A stretch of 64,000 nucleotides of DNA, from NCBI GenBank assembly GCA_963823735.1, contig CAWGMO010000002.1, positions 3,038,001 through 3,102,000 of the forward strand, read 5' to 3'. Shown here piece after piece: positions 1-8,195 of this stretch (position 1 is the first letter of the stretch; each line of letters starts with the position of its first letter). Below the pieces are notes generated by a model, which saw only the letters and a program-made list of their open reading frames with translations, searched no databases and was not told where the DNA came from. The DNA is from Actinoallomurus sp963823735 (GTDB taxonomy: Bacteria > Actinomycetota > Actinomycetes > Streptosporangiales > Streptosporangiaceae). A program made the translations under genes and the position numbers.

Positions 1-643
1 CGTAGTCCGAGTCGGCCGCGTCCGAGCCGCCGTAGCTGTTGCTGACGACGCTGGCCATGCCGGCGGCGGTGTTCACCGCGGTGCCGAGGTCCTCGAAGGA
101 GGCGGAGTTCGCCTCGACGAGCACGATGTTGCAGCTCGGGCAGACGGCCGACACCATGTCGACGTCCAGGGAGATCTCCTGGCCCCAGCCGGCGTCGCCG
201 GTCGGGTAGGAGGAGCCGCCGTTCTGGTCGACCTTCTTGAAGCAGCCGTTGGCCGTGCTGCACTCGGGGAGGCCGAACTGGCTGCGGTAGGTCGCCAGGT
301 CCTGCTCGGCGGTCGGCGCGTCGTACGCGTCGACGATCGCGACCGTCTGGCCGGAGCCGCCGGCACCGAGCTTGTAGGCGTCCTGCAGGTCGGCCGGGGC
401 CAGACCGGACGGGGCCGCGGCCTCCGCGCGCAGGGACTTGTTGCTCTTGGCGATGTCGCTACGGACGAGCGCCTGGCAGGCGGCGAAGCCGGCCTTCGGG
501 GTGTCCGAGCAGGCGTGGTGGAACGAGTGGGAAACGGCGGCGGCCGGAGCCGCAGCCGGGGCGGCGTTCGCCGCTCCGGACATGAGGGGGGCGAGGGCGA
601 GGATCAGACCGCCCACAACCACCCCGGTGATGCGTCGTCGCAT
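1..643 (-). CDS. Secreted S53 (sedolisin-type) peptidase, N-terminal part
   Basis: Only the first 214 residues are visible; the gene runs off the left edge. Residues 1-28 look like a Sec signal peptide (MRRR start, hydrophobic stretch 8-24, then ANA). From about residue 80 the chain resembles the S53 serine-carboxyl peptidase catalytic domain: TVAIVDAYD near 100-108, then GQEISLD, where E156 and D160 match the Glu/Asp pair of the S53 charge relay, then SNSYGG near 201-206. The catalytic Ser lies beyond the window. The stretch between signal and catalytic region is only about 50 residues, much shorter than the classic S53 propeptide of nearly 200. AGGAGA lies 5 nt before the ATG. A secreted protease is well supported; the family is inferred from motifs. 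Confidence 0.8.
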   Translation of the reverse strand, partial: MRRRITGVVVGGLILALAPLMSGAANAAPAAAPAAAVSHSFHHACSDTPKAGFAACQALVRSDIAKSNKSLRAEAAAPSGLAPADLQDAYKLGAGGSGQTVAIVDAYDAPTAEQDLATYRSQFGLPECSTANGCFKKVDQNGGSSYPTGDAGWGQEISLDVDMVSAVCPSCNIVLVEANSASFEDLGTAVNTAAGMASVVSNSYGGSDAADSDY

Positions 644-959
644 TTGCTCTCCTAAGAGCTGGCGGGGGTACGACGACTGGAATCCTCACATATGTCATGT
701 GATGACCAAAAGCCCCTATTACTCCGAAAGTTCGTAAAGAATTCGTCATTTTTGTCAGATCGTAGTGAATTTTTAGGTCACAGCGTGACCGGGTTGACCA
801 CAGAGGGTCACCTCGCCGGTAAACCCGGAAACGTGACGCTGCCGACCGCGCCCGCCCTCGTCCCGGGCGGTCGAGCGCCGATATTTTCAACGCGAAACCA
901 ATTCACGAAATGACGTGGTCAACGCGCGTGACCAGATGCGGATTCAGCCGTGTCATGCC
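644..959. promoter_or_regulatory. Gene-free stretch upstream of the S53 peptidase with GGTCAC repeats
   Basis: These 316 bases hold no convincing gene. The middle (about 690-780) is markedly AT-rich for this genome and should contain the peptidase promoter on the minus strand, but I could not pick one -35/-10 pair with confidence. At 776-790 lies a perfect inverted repeat, GGTCAC-AGC-GTGACC, followed at about 792-811 by a looser second copy (GGTTGACC, then GGGTCACC). Repeated GTCAC half-sites suggest a repressor or activator site. The regulator is unknown. Confidence 0.4.
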
Positions 960-1352
960 TCAGACAACCGCCGTGACTTCGACCTCCAGGAGCGCGCCGG
1001 GGAAGAACAGGCGGGACACCTCGACCGTCGTGCTCGTCGGCGGCGTGCCGGTGAAGTACCGGGTCCGCACCGCTCCGTACGCCCGCCGCTGGTCCATGTC
1101 GGCCAGGTAGGTGCGGATGTTCACGACGTCCGCGAGCGTCGCGCCGTGGGCGGTCAGGATCGCGGCGACGGTCTCCATCACGCACTCCGACTGCGCGGTC
1201 ATGTCGCCCTCGCCGACCAGCCGCCCGTCCGCGTCGAGCGCGATCTGGCCGGACAGGAACAGCATCACCTTGTCCCCGAGTTCCACGCGTGCAACGTGGG
1301 AGTACGGGCCCGCGGGCGCCGGCACCGTCGCGGGGTCGTCGAAGACCGTCAT
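960..1352 (-). CDS. RidA/YjgF-family protein lacking the usual catalytic Arg
   Basis: 130-residue protein of the Rid family, small trimeric proteins that often hydrolyse reactive enamine/imine intermediates. Visible family features are AGPYSHVARV near the N-terminus, FLSGQIALD, VNIRTYLADMD and a C-terminal VEVSRLFFPGALLEVEVTAV. In canonical RidA the segment before VEV carries an Arg needed for imine hydrolysis; here it reads PPTSTTVEV, so that Arg appears replaced, as in several Rid2-7 type proteins of unclear activity. I chose the ATG at 1352 because AAAGG sits 7 nt upstream; an in-frame GTG lies 15 nt further out. It is transcribed divergently from the LysR gene at 1475, which probably controls it. 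Confidence 0.9.
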   Translation of the reverse strand: MTVFDDPATVPAPAGPYSHVARVELGDKVMLFLSGQIALDADGRLVGEGDMTAQSECVMETVAAILTAHGATLADVVNIRTYLADMDQRRAYGAVRTRYFTGTPPTSTTVEVSRLFFPGALLEVEVTAVV

Positions 1353-1371
1353 GTGAAAACCTTTCACGTTA

Positions 1372-1390
1372 GGCCTCTCAACGAGAGGCC
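1372..1390. promoter_or_regulatory. Inverted repeat in the RidA/LysR divergent promoter region
   Basis: GGCCTCTC-AAC-GAGAGGCC is a perfect 8-bp inverted repeat with a 3-nt spacer, 20 nt upstream of the RidA-like start codon and between two divergent genes. It could be an operator or a 5' UTR hairpin. LysR-type regulators usually bind a TN11A motif; whether this is the bound site is inference. Confidence 0.4.
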
Positions 1391-1474
1391 CGGGACAGCC
1401 ACGCTAGGGAGCGCGGCGGCATTCCACCAGCGAAGATCAAGCATGTACGGCATGCGGAGCTAGCATGGGTTCTC

Positions 1475-2383
1475 ATGGACACGACACTGCTCGCCGTCTT
1501 CGGGGAGGTCGCACGGCGCGGCTCGTTCACGGCCGCCGCCGAGGCGCTCGGCTACACGCAGTCCGCGGTGTCCCGGCAGATCTCGACGCTGGAGAACGAG
1601 GTCGGCGCGGTGCTGTTCGACCGGCTGCCGCGCGGGGTCCGGCTGACCGAGGAGGGCCGCTGCGTCCTGCCGCACGCCCACGCGATCACCGACCGCCTGG
1701 CGGCGGCGCGCGGTGACCTGCGCGACCTGCGTGACCTGTCCGCCGGGCGGCTGCGCCTGGGTGCCTTCCCGACCGCCGACGCCGCGCTGGTCCCCCGCGC
1801 GCTGGCCGCCTTCCGCGCCGCGTATCCGGACGTCGTCCTGTCGCTCGCCGAGGGCCTCGTACGCGACCAGGTCGCACGGCTGCACGCGGGCGACATCGAC
1901 CTCGCGATCGTCGCCTCGTCCACGCCGGACGCCCTCGACGGCCTCGACCTCGCGCACCTGCTGGACGACCCGATGTACGTCGCGCTGCACCCCGGCCATC
2001 CCCTCGCCGGGCGCGGCGGGCTGCGGCCCGCCGACCTCGCCGACGAGGACTGGATCGCGGGCAGCACGCGCGTGGAGGACACCCTGATCGGCGGCGTCCT
2101 CGACCGGGGGTTCCGGCCCCGGATCGGCTACATCGCCGGCGAGTGGATCGCCAAGCAGGGCCTGGTCGCGGCCGGGCTGGGCGTCACGCTCATCCCGTCG
2201 CTCGCCGCCGGCGCGGCACGCCCGGACATCGTCCTGGTGCCGCTGGTCTCCCCCGGCGCGCCCGTACGCGCGGTGTACGCGGCGACCGTGCCCGGCGTGA
2301 CGCCGCCGCCCGCGCTGACCGCCTTCCGCGGCTTCCTCGCCGAGGCGGTCACCGCTCTGCGGGCGAGCCTCCCCGGCGCCTGA
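1475..2383 (+). CDS. LysR-family transcriptional regulator
   Basis: 302 residues, the normal LysR length. Residues 1-60 form the winged helix-turn-helix (GSFTAAAEALGYTQSAVSRQ, then ISTLENEVGAVLFDR), and residues 88-295 the periplasmic-binding-protein-like effector domain. It is divergent from the RidA-like gene 122 nt away, the usual arrangement for LysR control of a neighbour. Its 3' end overlaps the convergent SDR gene by 35 nt. The effector cannot be told from sequence. Confidence 0.93.
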   Translation: MDTTLLAVFGEVARRGSFTAAAEALGYTQSAVSRQISTLENEVGAVLFDRLPRGVRLTEEGRCVLPHAHAITDRLAAARGDLRDLRDLSAGRLRLGAFPTADAALVPRALAAFRAAYPDVVLSLAEGLVRDQVARLHAGDIDLAIVASSTPDALDGLDLAHLLDDPMYVALHPGHPLAGRGGLRPADLADEDWIAGSTRVEDTLIGGVLDRGFRPRIGYIAGEWIAKQGLVAAGLGVTLIPSLAAGAARPDIVLVPLVSPGAPVRAVYAATVPGVTPPPALTAFRGFLAEAVTALRASLPGA

Positions 2384-3191
2384 ACCTCCGGCCGAGTGCC
2401 TCCATCCGCTGGATCGCCTCCTCGCCGCCCGCGCGTGCGGCCCTGCGCATGAGCGGGGGCGAGAGCCGGGACAGGGCGTACGCGCCGTGGGCCGCGCCGG
2501 TGACCGGCACGACGGGGCGGTCGCGTTCGACGGCGCGGACGATCGCCTTCGCGACGGCCTCGGGGCCGGGCGCGAGGCGGCCCGCGAGGCGCTCGGCCAG
2601 CTCGCCGCGCCCTCTGGCCTGCTCGGCGTCGAGGCCGGCGTAGCGCGCGGCGCGGTAGATGCCGGTATTGATGAACCCCGGGCAGATCGCGCTCACGCCG
2701 ACGCCGGTGCCGGCCAGGTCGGCGCGCAGGCACTCGCTGAGCATCAGCACTCCGGCCTTCGACGTGCAGTACGCGGGCAGCGCGCGGCTCGGCGTGAACG
2801 CCGCCGCCGAGGCGACGTTGACGATGTGGCCGCGCCCGTGCCGGACCATCGCCGGGCCGAAGAACAGGCAGCCGTGCACGACGCCCATCAGGTTCACGTC
2901 GATGGTCCGCCGCCAGTCGTCCACGGTGTGGTCGAAGAAGGACCCGCCGACGCCGATGCCGGCGTTGTTGACGACGATGGCGGGAGCGCCGTACTCGTCG
3001 TCCACCCACGCGGCGAAGCGTTCCATCGCGCCCGCGTCGGCGACGTCGACCGCGTACGGGACCCCGACCTCGGCCGCCTTCTCCTCGTCGAGGTCGGCGC
3101 AGATCACCGTCAGGCCGCGTGCCTTCAGGGCCAGCGCGGTCGCCCGCCCGATTCCGCTGGCCGCCCCGGTCACGACCGCTGCTCGTGTCAC
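2349..3191 (-). CDS. Short-chain dehydrogenase/reductase
   Basis: 280 residues, classical SDR fold. The NAD(P)-binding TGAASGIG lies at 8-15, D33 follows strand 2 in CADLDEE (suggesting NAD preference), NNAG at about 74-77, and the catalytic YxxxK appears as YCTSK near 141-145 with an upstream Ser in NVASAAA. Substrate is unknown. The gene converges on the LysR gene, overlapping it by 35 nt, and starts 24 nt from the divergent methyltransferase, so it may share a promoter region with it. Confidence 0.92.
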   Translation of the reverse strand: MTRAAVVTGAASGIGRATALALKARGLTVICADLDEEKAAEVGVPYAVDVADAGAMERFAAWVDDEYGAPAIVVNNAGIGVGGSFFDHTVDDWRRTIDVNLMGVVHGCLFFGPAMVRHGRGHIVNVASAAAFTPSRALPAYCTSKAGVLMLSECLRADLAGTGVGVSAICPGFINTGIYRAARYAGLDAEQARGRGELAERLAGRLAPGPEAVAKAIVRAVERDRPVVPVTGAAHGAYALSRLSPPLMRRAARAGGEEAIQRMEALGRRFRRRGGSPAER

Positions 3192-3214
3192 GCCCCGAGC
3201 GTAGCCTGGCGCGC

Positions 3215-3841
3215 ATGCGCGACTGGGTGGAGTGGCACGCGGCGTACGAGGAGGCGGGCTCGGCGCTGAGCAGGCGGCTCGCCGAGGTCCAGGCTCAGAT
3301 CAGGGCGGCGCTCGACGGCGCCGCCCCCGGCCCGGTGCGCGTGGTGAGCATGTGCGCGGGCCAGGGCCACGACATCCTCGGCGTTCTGGCCGACCACCCG
3401 CGCCGCGCCGACGTCACGGGCCGCCTCGTCGAGCTGGACCCGCACAACGCCGAGGCCGCGCGGCAGGCCGCCCCCGCCGGGATCGACGTGGTCACCGGCG
3501 ACGCCGCGGTGACGGACGCGTACGCCGGAGCGGTCCCCGCCGGCCTGGTCCTGGCCTGCGGTGTCTTCGGCAACATCTCGGACGCCGACATCGCGTACAC
3601 GATCGGCTGCCTGCCGCAGCTGTGCGCGCCGGGCGCGACGGTCGTGTGGACCCGCCACACCGAGGAGCCGGACCTCACCCCCGAGATCCGCGGCCGGTTC
3701 GCCGGCGCGGGGTTCACCGAGGTCTCCTTCGCGGCGCTCGCCGGCACCTCGGTGAGCGTCGGCGCGCACCGGTTCACGCGCGCGCCGGAGCCGCTGCGGC
3801 CGGGTGTGCGGATGTTCACGTTCACCGGCGAACCCCAGTGA
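3215..3841 (+). CDS. SAM-dependent class I methyltransferase-like protein
   Basis: 208 residues. The Rossmann-type SAM site is visible as VRVVSMCAGQGHDI near 43-56, the acidic end of strand 2 as LVELDPHNAE, and GDAAVTDAY in the region of motif II. It matches actinobacterial proteins annotated as class I SAM-dependent methyltransferases. The ATG at 3215 begins a protein of sensible length and follows the divergent SDR start by 24 nt. The acceptor substrate is not evident. No methyl-donor chemistry can be proven from sequence. Confidence 0.85.
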   Translation: MRDWVEWHAAYEEAGSALSRRLAEVQAQIRAALDGAAPGPVRVVSMCAGQGHDILGVLADHPRRADVTGRLVELDPHNAEAARQAAPAGIDVVTGDAAVTDAYAGAVPAGLVLACGVFGNISDADIAYTIGCLPQLCAPGATVVWTRHTEEPDLTPEIRGRFAGAGFTEVSFAALAGTSVSVGAHRFTRAPEPLRPGVRMFTFTGEPQ

Positions 3842-3869
3842 GCGCCGCCGATTCCGGCGCCCGGCCGCC

Positions 3870-4075
3870 CTATTCCCTATTTAACAGGTTGACTTTGTTC
3901 TATATCTCGCCCACGATGACGGCGTGAGTACAGGACAGCTCCTCGTGACGCGCCTCCACGTCGACCTCCGGCGGCAGGCCAGCGCGCTCTGTGCGCCCTC
4001 CGCCTGAGTCCGTCCCACGCCGCCGACGACGCCGGCCCCGTCCCCAGATAGAACTCACGCTCCAAAGGCCTTGCC
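3870..4075 (+). promoter_or_regulatory. Leader region of the ssu sulfur operon (putative attenuator)
   Basis: The region between the methyltransferase and ssuC is locally AT-rich at 3876-3905 (TATTTAACAGG, TTGACTTTG, CTATAT), as expected for a promoter, though no clean -35/-10 pair is evident. It then carries a leader-peptide ORF (3924-4007) and about 68 nt before ssuC. AAAGG at about 4060-4066 is the ssuC ribosome-binding site. Control by translation of the leader, responding to cysteine supply, is inferred from the Cys-containing peptide and its family resemblance. Confidence 0.5.
3924..4007 (+). CDS. Leader peptide upstream of the sulfonate operon
   Basis: A 27-residue ORF starting with GTG (an ATG ACG GCG TGA mini-frame overlaps the start). 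The core TRLHVDLRRQASALC matches the L-x-x-R-x-H-V-D-L-x-R-x-x-S-x-x-C pattern of short peptides annotated as putative leader peptides upstream of sulfur-uptake genes in actinomycetes. The Cys codon (TGT) is residue 23, five codons from the stop, so ribosome stalling at low charged Cys-tRNA could alter the downstream mRNA. It lies 68 nt before ssuC. Function is inferred; the peptide pattern is seen directly. Confidence 0.75.
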   Translation: MSTGQLLVTRLHVDLRRQASALCAPSA

Positions 4076-4900
4076 ATGTCCTCACCTGCCCTCGGTCTGG
4101 GGCCGGCGCGACGTGCCGTACGGGAACGCGCACGCGTCCCGTCGGCGACCGGTCCGCTCCGGCTCGTCAGTCCCCTCCTCCTACTCCTGCTCTGGCAGGC
4201 CGCCAGTTCGTCCGGCCTGCTGTCCGAACGGCTCATCGCCTCCCCCGTCACGATCGCGCGTACGGCGGTCTCGCTCACGACGGCCGGCACCCTCCCGGAC
4301 GCCATCGCCGTCTCGCTCCAGCGGGTCGTGATCGGCTTCGTCATCGGCGCGGCGGCGGCGATCGCCCTCGCCCTGCTCTCGGGGCTGAGCCGCCTCGGTG
4401 AGAACGCCATCGACCCGCCCATGCAGATGCTCCGCGCGCTGCCGTTCTACGGCCTGATCCCGCTGTTCATCCTCTGGTTCGGGATCGGCGAGACGCCCAA
4501 GATCGCGCTGGTCGCCCTCGGGGTGGCGTTCCCGCTGTACCTCAACACCTTCGCGGGCATCCGCGGCGTCGACGGCAAGCTCGTCGAGGCCGGCCGCACC
4601 CTGCGTCTCAGCCGGACCGCGCTGATCCGGAACGTGATCCTGCCCGGCGCGCTGCCCCAGGCGCTGGTCGGCCTGCGGCAGAGCCTCGGCGTCGCCTGGC
4701 TCGCGCTGATCGTCGCCGAGCAGGTCAACGCCGACTCCGGCCTCGGCTGGATGATCAACGACGCCCGCGAGTTCATGCGCACCGACGTCATCGTCGTCGG
4801 CCTGGTCGTCTACAGCGCCCTCGGCCTCATCACCGACGCACTCGTACGTCTCATCGAGAGGAGGGCCCTGGCATGGCGACGAGCCTTCCAACCCGGGTGA
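4076..4900 (+). CDS. ssuC: Sulfonate ABC transporter permease
   Basis: 274-residue inner-membrane permease of the SsuC/TauC/NrtB family. About six hydrophobic segments are visible (around 30-48, 82-104, 120-142, 150-165, 205-225, 235-257). The coupling loop is present as EAGRTLRLSRTALIRNVILP around 180-199. It would form the channel for aliphatic sulfonates together with ssuB (ATPase) and ssuA (binding lipoprotein). The stop overlaps the ssuB start region by 28 nt, so translation is probably coupled. The operon lies behind a Cys-containing leader ORF. Confidence 0.9.
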   Translation: MSSPALGLGPARRAVRERARVPSATGPLRLVSPLLLLLLWQAASSSGLLSERLIASPVTIARTAVSLTTAGTLPDAIAVSLQRVVIGFVIGAAAAIALALLSGLSRLGENAIDPPMQMLRALPFYGLIPLFILWFGIGETPKIALVALGVAFPLYLNTFAGIRGVDGKLVEAGRTLRLSRTALIRNVILPGALPQALVGLRQSLGVAWLALIVAEQVNADSGLGWMINDAREFMRTDVIVVGLVVYSALGLITDALVRLIERRALAWRRAFQPG

Positions 4901-5608
4901 CGAGCGACCACGTGGCGAGCACGCGGGGACTCGCCCGCGCCTTCGGCGACCGCGTGATCCTCGACCGGCTCGACCTCGACATCGAACGCGGGGAGTTCGT
5001 GGCCCTGCTCGGGCGCAGCGGCTCGGGCAAGTCCACGCTGCTGCGCGCGCTGGCCGGCCTCGACCGGGAGACCGGCGGGAACCTCACGGTCGACGGCACG
5101 GTCTCCGTGGCGTTCCAGGAGCCTCGCCTCCTGCCGTGGAAGCGTGTGGCCGACAACGTGGCCCTCGGCCTGGAGGGCCCGCCGTCCAAGCGCAGGGGAA
5201 CGCGCCCGGCGCGCGCTGGACGAGGTCGGCCTCGCCGCACTCGGTGACGCCTGGCCGCTCACGCTCTCCGGCGGCGAGGCGCAGCGCGCGTCACTGGCGC
5301 GTGCCCTCGTACGCGAGCCGGGGCTGCTGCTCCTCGACGAGCCGTTCAGCGCCCTGGACGCCCTGACCCGGATCGCCATGCACCGGCTCGTCCTGGACCT
5401 GTGGAGCCGGCACGCGCCCGGCGTCCTGCTCGTCACCCACGACGTGGACGAGGCGCTGCTGCTCGCCGACCGTGTCCTCATCCTGCAGGAGGGCCGCATC
5501 GCCTTCGAAACACGCGTCGAGGCCGAACGGCCCCGGCGTACCCATGACCTCACCGCCCTGCGGACCGAGCTGCTCAGCCGGCTCGGCGTCGACGAAGGAA
5601 CCTCATGA
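4873..5608 (+). CDS. ssuB: Sulfonate ABC transporter ATPase (one apparent frameshift)
   Basis: Cytoplasmic ATPase of the sulfonate importer, 244 residues once one extra base is removed. Walker A is LLGRSGSGKST near 50-60, Q-loop FQEPRLLPW, signature LSGGEAQR, Walker B LLLLDEPFSALD, and the switch His in LLVTHDVDEAL. The frame breaks in a run of four G at 5195-5198: the first part reads to KRR, and the rest (ERARRALDEVGL...) continues one frame over. The gene length of 3n+1 fits a single-base insertion. GGAGG precedes the ATG, and the stop overlaps the ssuA start (ATGA). Probably a sequencing error. Confidence 0.85.
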
Positions 5609-6607
5609 AGAGACTGTTCGCCCTGCTCACCGCCGCCGCGCTCGTGACCGCGGCGGGCTGCGGCGACGCCTCGAACGGCGACGCGGCGGCCATCCGCAAG
5701 GACGGCTCGGTCGACCTGACGAAGGTGACGCTGCGCGTCGGCGACCAGAAGGCGGGGTCGCAGGTCCTGCTGCGGGCCGCCGGCCAGCTCACCGGCGTCA
5801 AGTACAAGATCACCTGGTCGCAGTTCACCTCGGGCCCGCCGCTCCTGGAGGCCGCCAACGCGAACGCCATCGACATCGGCGGCGTCGGCAACACGCCGCC
5901 GATCTTCGCCGCCGCCGCGGGGTCGAAGGTCACGGTCGTCGCGGCGGGCGCCCAGGACCTGTCCGCACAGGCGATCCTCGTGCCCAAGACCTCGGGGATC
6001 CGGACCATCCAGCGACCTGAAGGGCAAGAAGATCGCGCTGGCCAAGGGCAGCTCGGCGCACGCCCTGCTGCTCAACGTGCTGCGGAAGGCCGGCCTCGGG
6101 TTCGGCGACATCCAGCCGCAGTACCTCCAGCCCGCCGACGCCCTGTCGGCGTTCGGCGCGGGCAAGGTCGACGCCTGGTCGATCTGGGAGCCGTACACCG
6201 CGCAGGCACAGGCGCAGACCGGCGCACGCGCCCTCGTGTACGGCAACGGCTTCGGCACCAACTACAACTTCAACGTCGCCTCCGACAAGGCGCTGAAGGA
6301 CAAGGCCAAGGTCGCGGCCCTGCGCGACTACCTGACCCGCCTGAACCGCGCCACCGTGTGGTCCGCCACCCACCAGGGCGAGTGGGCGAAGACGTGGGCG
6401 TCGCAGATCGGCCTGCCGCTGCCCGTCGCCCTGGTCGCCGTACGCCGGCGGGTGACGAGGCCGGTCCCGATCGACGCCGCCGTGGTCAAGGGCGAGCAGG
6501 ACCTCGCCGACGCCTTCTCCGGCGCGAAGCTCATCCCCGGCCACCTGAAGTTCGCCGACTTCACCGACACCCGATTCAACGACACCGTTTCCGGAGGATC
6601 GTCGTGA
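5605..6607 (+). CDS. ssuA: Sulfonate-binding lipoprotein (one apparent frameshift)
   Basis: Substrate-binding component of the transporter, about 333 residues after removing one base. The N-terminus is a lipoprotein signal ending in TAAGC, so Cys is the lipidation site. VTLRVGDQKAG and SGPPLLEAANANAIDIGGVGNTPPIFA are typical of the SsuA/NrtA family. The frame breaks near 6009-6010, where the text should read SDLKGKKIALAKGSSAHALL; the C-terminal part then runs in the next frame through VDAWSIWEPY. Start and stop overlap both neighbours (ATGA with ssuB, GTGA with ssuD). A real pseudogene is possible but unlikely given similar insertions elsewhere in the window. Confidence 0.85.
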
Positions 6608-7710
6608 CGAAGTTCCACTGGTTCCTGCCCACCAGCGGCGACGGCCGCACCATCGTCGGCGGCGGCCACGGGGCCGGCCGCCGGGGCGTGCGGCGTCCCC
6701 CCGACATCGAGTACCTCGCGCAGATCGCCCGCTCCGCCGAGCAGCTCGGCTTCGAGGGCGTGCTGACGCCGACGGGCACGCAGTGCGAGGACGCCTGGCT
6801 GACCACGGCCGCGCTCACCCGCGAGACCGAGCGCCTGAAGTTCCTCGTGGCGTTCCGTCCCGGCTTCCTGTCGCCGACGCTCGCCGCGCAGATGGCGGCG
6901 GCGTACCAGCGCATCTCCGGCGGCCGGCTGCTGCTCAACATCGTCACCGGCGGGGAGGGCGCCGAGCAGCGCCGCTTCGGCGACCACCTCTCCCACGACG
7001 AGCGCTACGCGCGTACGGACGAGTTCCTGTCCATCCTGCGCGGGGCCTGGAGCGGCGAGCCGTACGACTTCGTCGGCGACTACTACGACGTCGAGGGCGC
7101 GACGGTCTCGCAGGCCCCGGACCCGGTGCCGCAGGTGTACTTCGGCGGCTCCTCGCCCGCGGCCGGCCCGGTGGCCGCCAAGCACGTGGACGTCTACCTC
7201 ACCTGGGGCGAGCCGCCCACCGAGGTCAAGAAGAAGATCGACTGGATGCGGGAGCTGGCCCAGCGCGAGGGGCGCGGGCTGAGGTTCGGGATCCGGCTGC
7301 ACTCGGTGACCCGCGACACGGCCAAGGAGGCCTGGGCGGCGGCGAACCGGCTGCTCGACGACCTCGACCCGGCCGAGATCGCGGCGGCGCAGAAGGGCCT
7401 CGCCACCAGCGAGTCGGTGGGCCAGGCGCGAATGCGCACGCTGCACGCGGACTACCGCGGCGGCGGGTCCGCCCACGACCTGGAGATCTATCCGAACCTG
7501 TGGGCGGGCGTCGGCCTCGTACGCGGCGGCGCGGGCACCGCGCTCGTCGGCAGCCACGCCCAGGTGGCCGAGCGGATCGCGGAGTACGCCTCGCTCGGCA
7601 TCGAGGAGTTCATCTTCTCCGGCTACCCGCACCTGGAGGAGGCGTACTGGTTCGGCGAGGGCGTCCTGCCGGAGCTGAACCGCCTCGGCCTGCTCAAGGA
7701 CGCGGCGTGA
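6604..7710 (+). CDS. ssuD: FMNH2-dependent alkanesulfonate monooxygenase (LLM family)
   Basis: 368 residues, the usual SsuD length. It begins TKFHWFLPTSGDGR, typical of alkanesulfonate monooxygenases, and keeps the luciferase-like barrel landmarks FLVAFRPGFLSPTLAAQMAA, SGGRLLLNIVTGG and the HDERYARTDEFL helix. It uses FMNH2 from a reductase partner and O2 to desulfonate alkanesulfonates, releasing sulfite. The GTG start overlaps the ssuA stop; the stop overlaps the GTG of the next gene. Two flavin-reductase-type genes follow. Confidence 0.93.
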   Translation: MTKFHWFLPTSGDGRTIVGGGHGAGRRGVRRPPDIEYLAQIARSAEQLGFEGVLTPTGTQCEDAWLTTAALTRETERLKFLVAFRPGFLSPTLAAQMAAAYQRISGGRLLLNIVTGGEGAEQRRFGDHLSHDERYARTDEFLSILRGAWSGEPYDFVGDYYDVEGATVSQAPDPVPQVYFGGSSPAAGPVAAKHVDVYLTWGEPPTEVKKKIDWMRELAQREGRGLRFGIRLHSVTRDTAKEAWAAANRLLDDLDPAEIAAAQKGLATSESVGQARMRTLHADYRGGGSAHDLEIYPNLWAGVGLVRGGAGTALVGSHAQVAERIAEYASLGIEEFIFSGYPHLEEAYWFGEGVLPELNRLGLLKDAA

Positions 7711-8195
7711 GCGGCCGCGTCGTCGCGCTGGTGGGCAACCCGCGCCCCGGCTCGCGTACGCACGCGGTCGCGGAGCTGGCGGCTCGTACGGTCGCGCCGG
7801 ACACCACGCCGGAGATCGTCGACCTGACCGGACTCGCGCCGGTGCTGCTCGCCCCGACGCCGTCGGCGGCCCTGGACGACGCGGTCGAACGCGTCCGTGC
7901 GGCCGGGATCCTCGTGGTGGCGAGCCCGACGTACAAGGGCACCTACACCGGGCTGCTGAAGGCGTTCCTGGACCGGGTGCCGTCCCTGTCCGGCGTCGTC
8001 GCGCTGCCGCTGCTCGTGATGGGGTCGCCGCGGCACGCCCTCGCGGTCGAGGTGCACCTGCGCCCGCTGCTCGTCGAGCTGGGCGCGACGGTCCCGACAC
8101 CGGGCCTGGCCGTGGTCGAGGCTGACCTGCCGCGGATCGAGGAGATCCTCACCGAGTGGGCGGCGGCCGTGCGGACACCCGAGGCCGTGTCATGA
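7707..8195 (+). CDS. ssuE: NAD(P)H-dependent FMN reductase, SsuE-like
   Basis: 162-residue flavodoxin-like protein. VALVGNPRPGSRTHAVAE near the N-terminus is the phosphate-binding loop of the SsuE/MsuE/ArsH fold, and VASPTYKGTYTGLLKAFLDR is the flavin/dimer segment typical of this family. It would supply reduced FMN to the monooxygenase encoded just upstream. Its GTG overlaps the ssuD stop (GTGA) and its stop overlaps the ATG of the next gene, so the operon is fully coupled. Confidence 0.9.
   Translation: MSGRVVALVGNPRPGSRTHAVAELAARTVAPDTTPEIVDLTGLAPVLLAPTPSAALDDAVERVRAAGILVVASPTYKGTYTGLLKAFLDRVPSLSGVVALPLLVMGSPRHALAVEVHLRPLLVELGATVPTPGLAVVEADLPRIEEILTEWAAAVRTPEAVS

Noticed and set aside
1352..1367. 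Start of the RidA-like gene at the upstream GTG (1367)
   Set aside because: The ATG at 1352 has AAAGG at the proper spacing and gives the normal family N-terminus.
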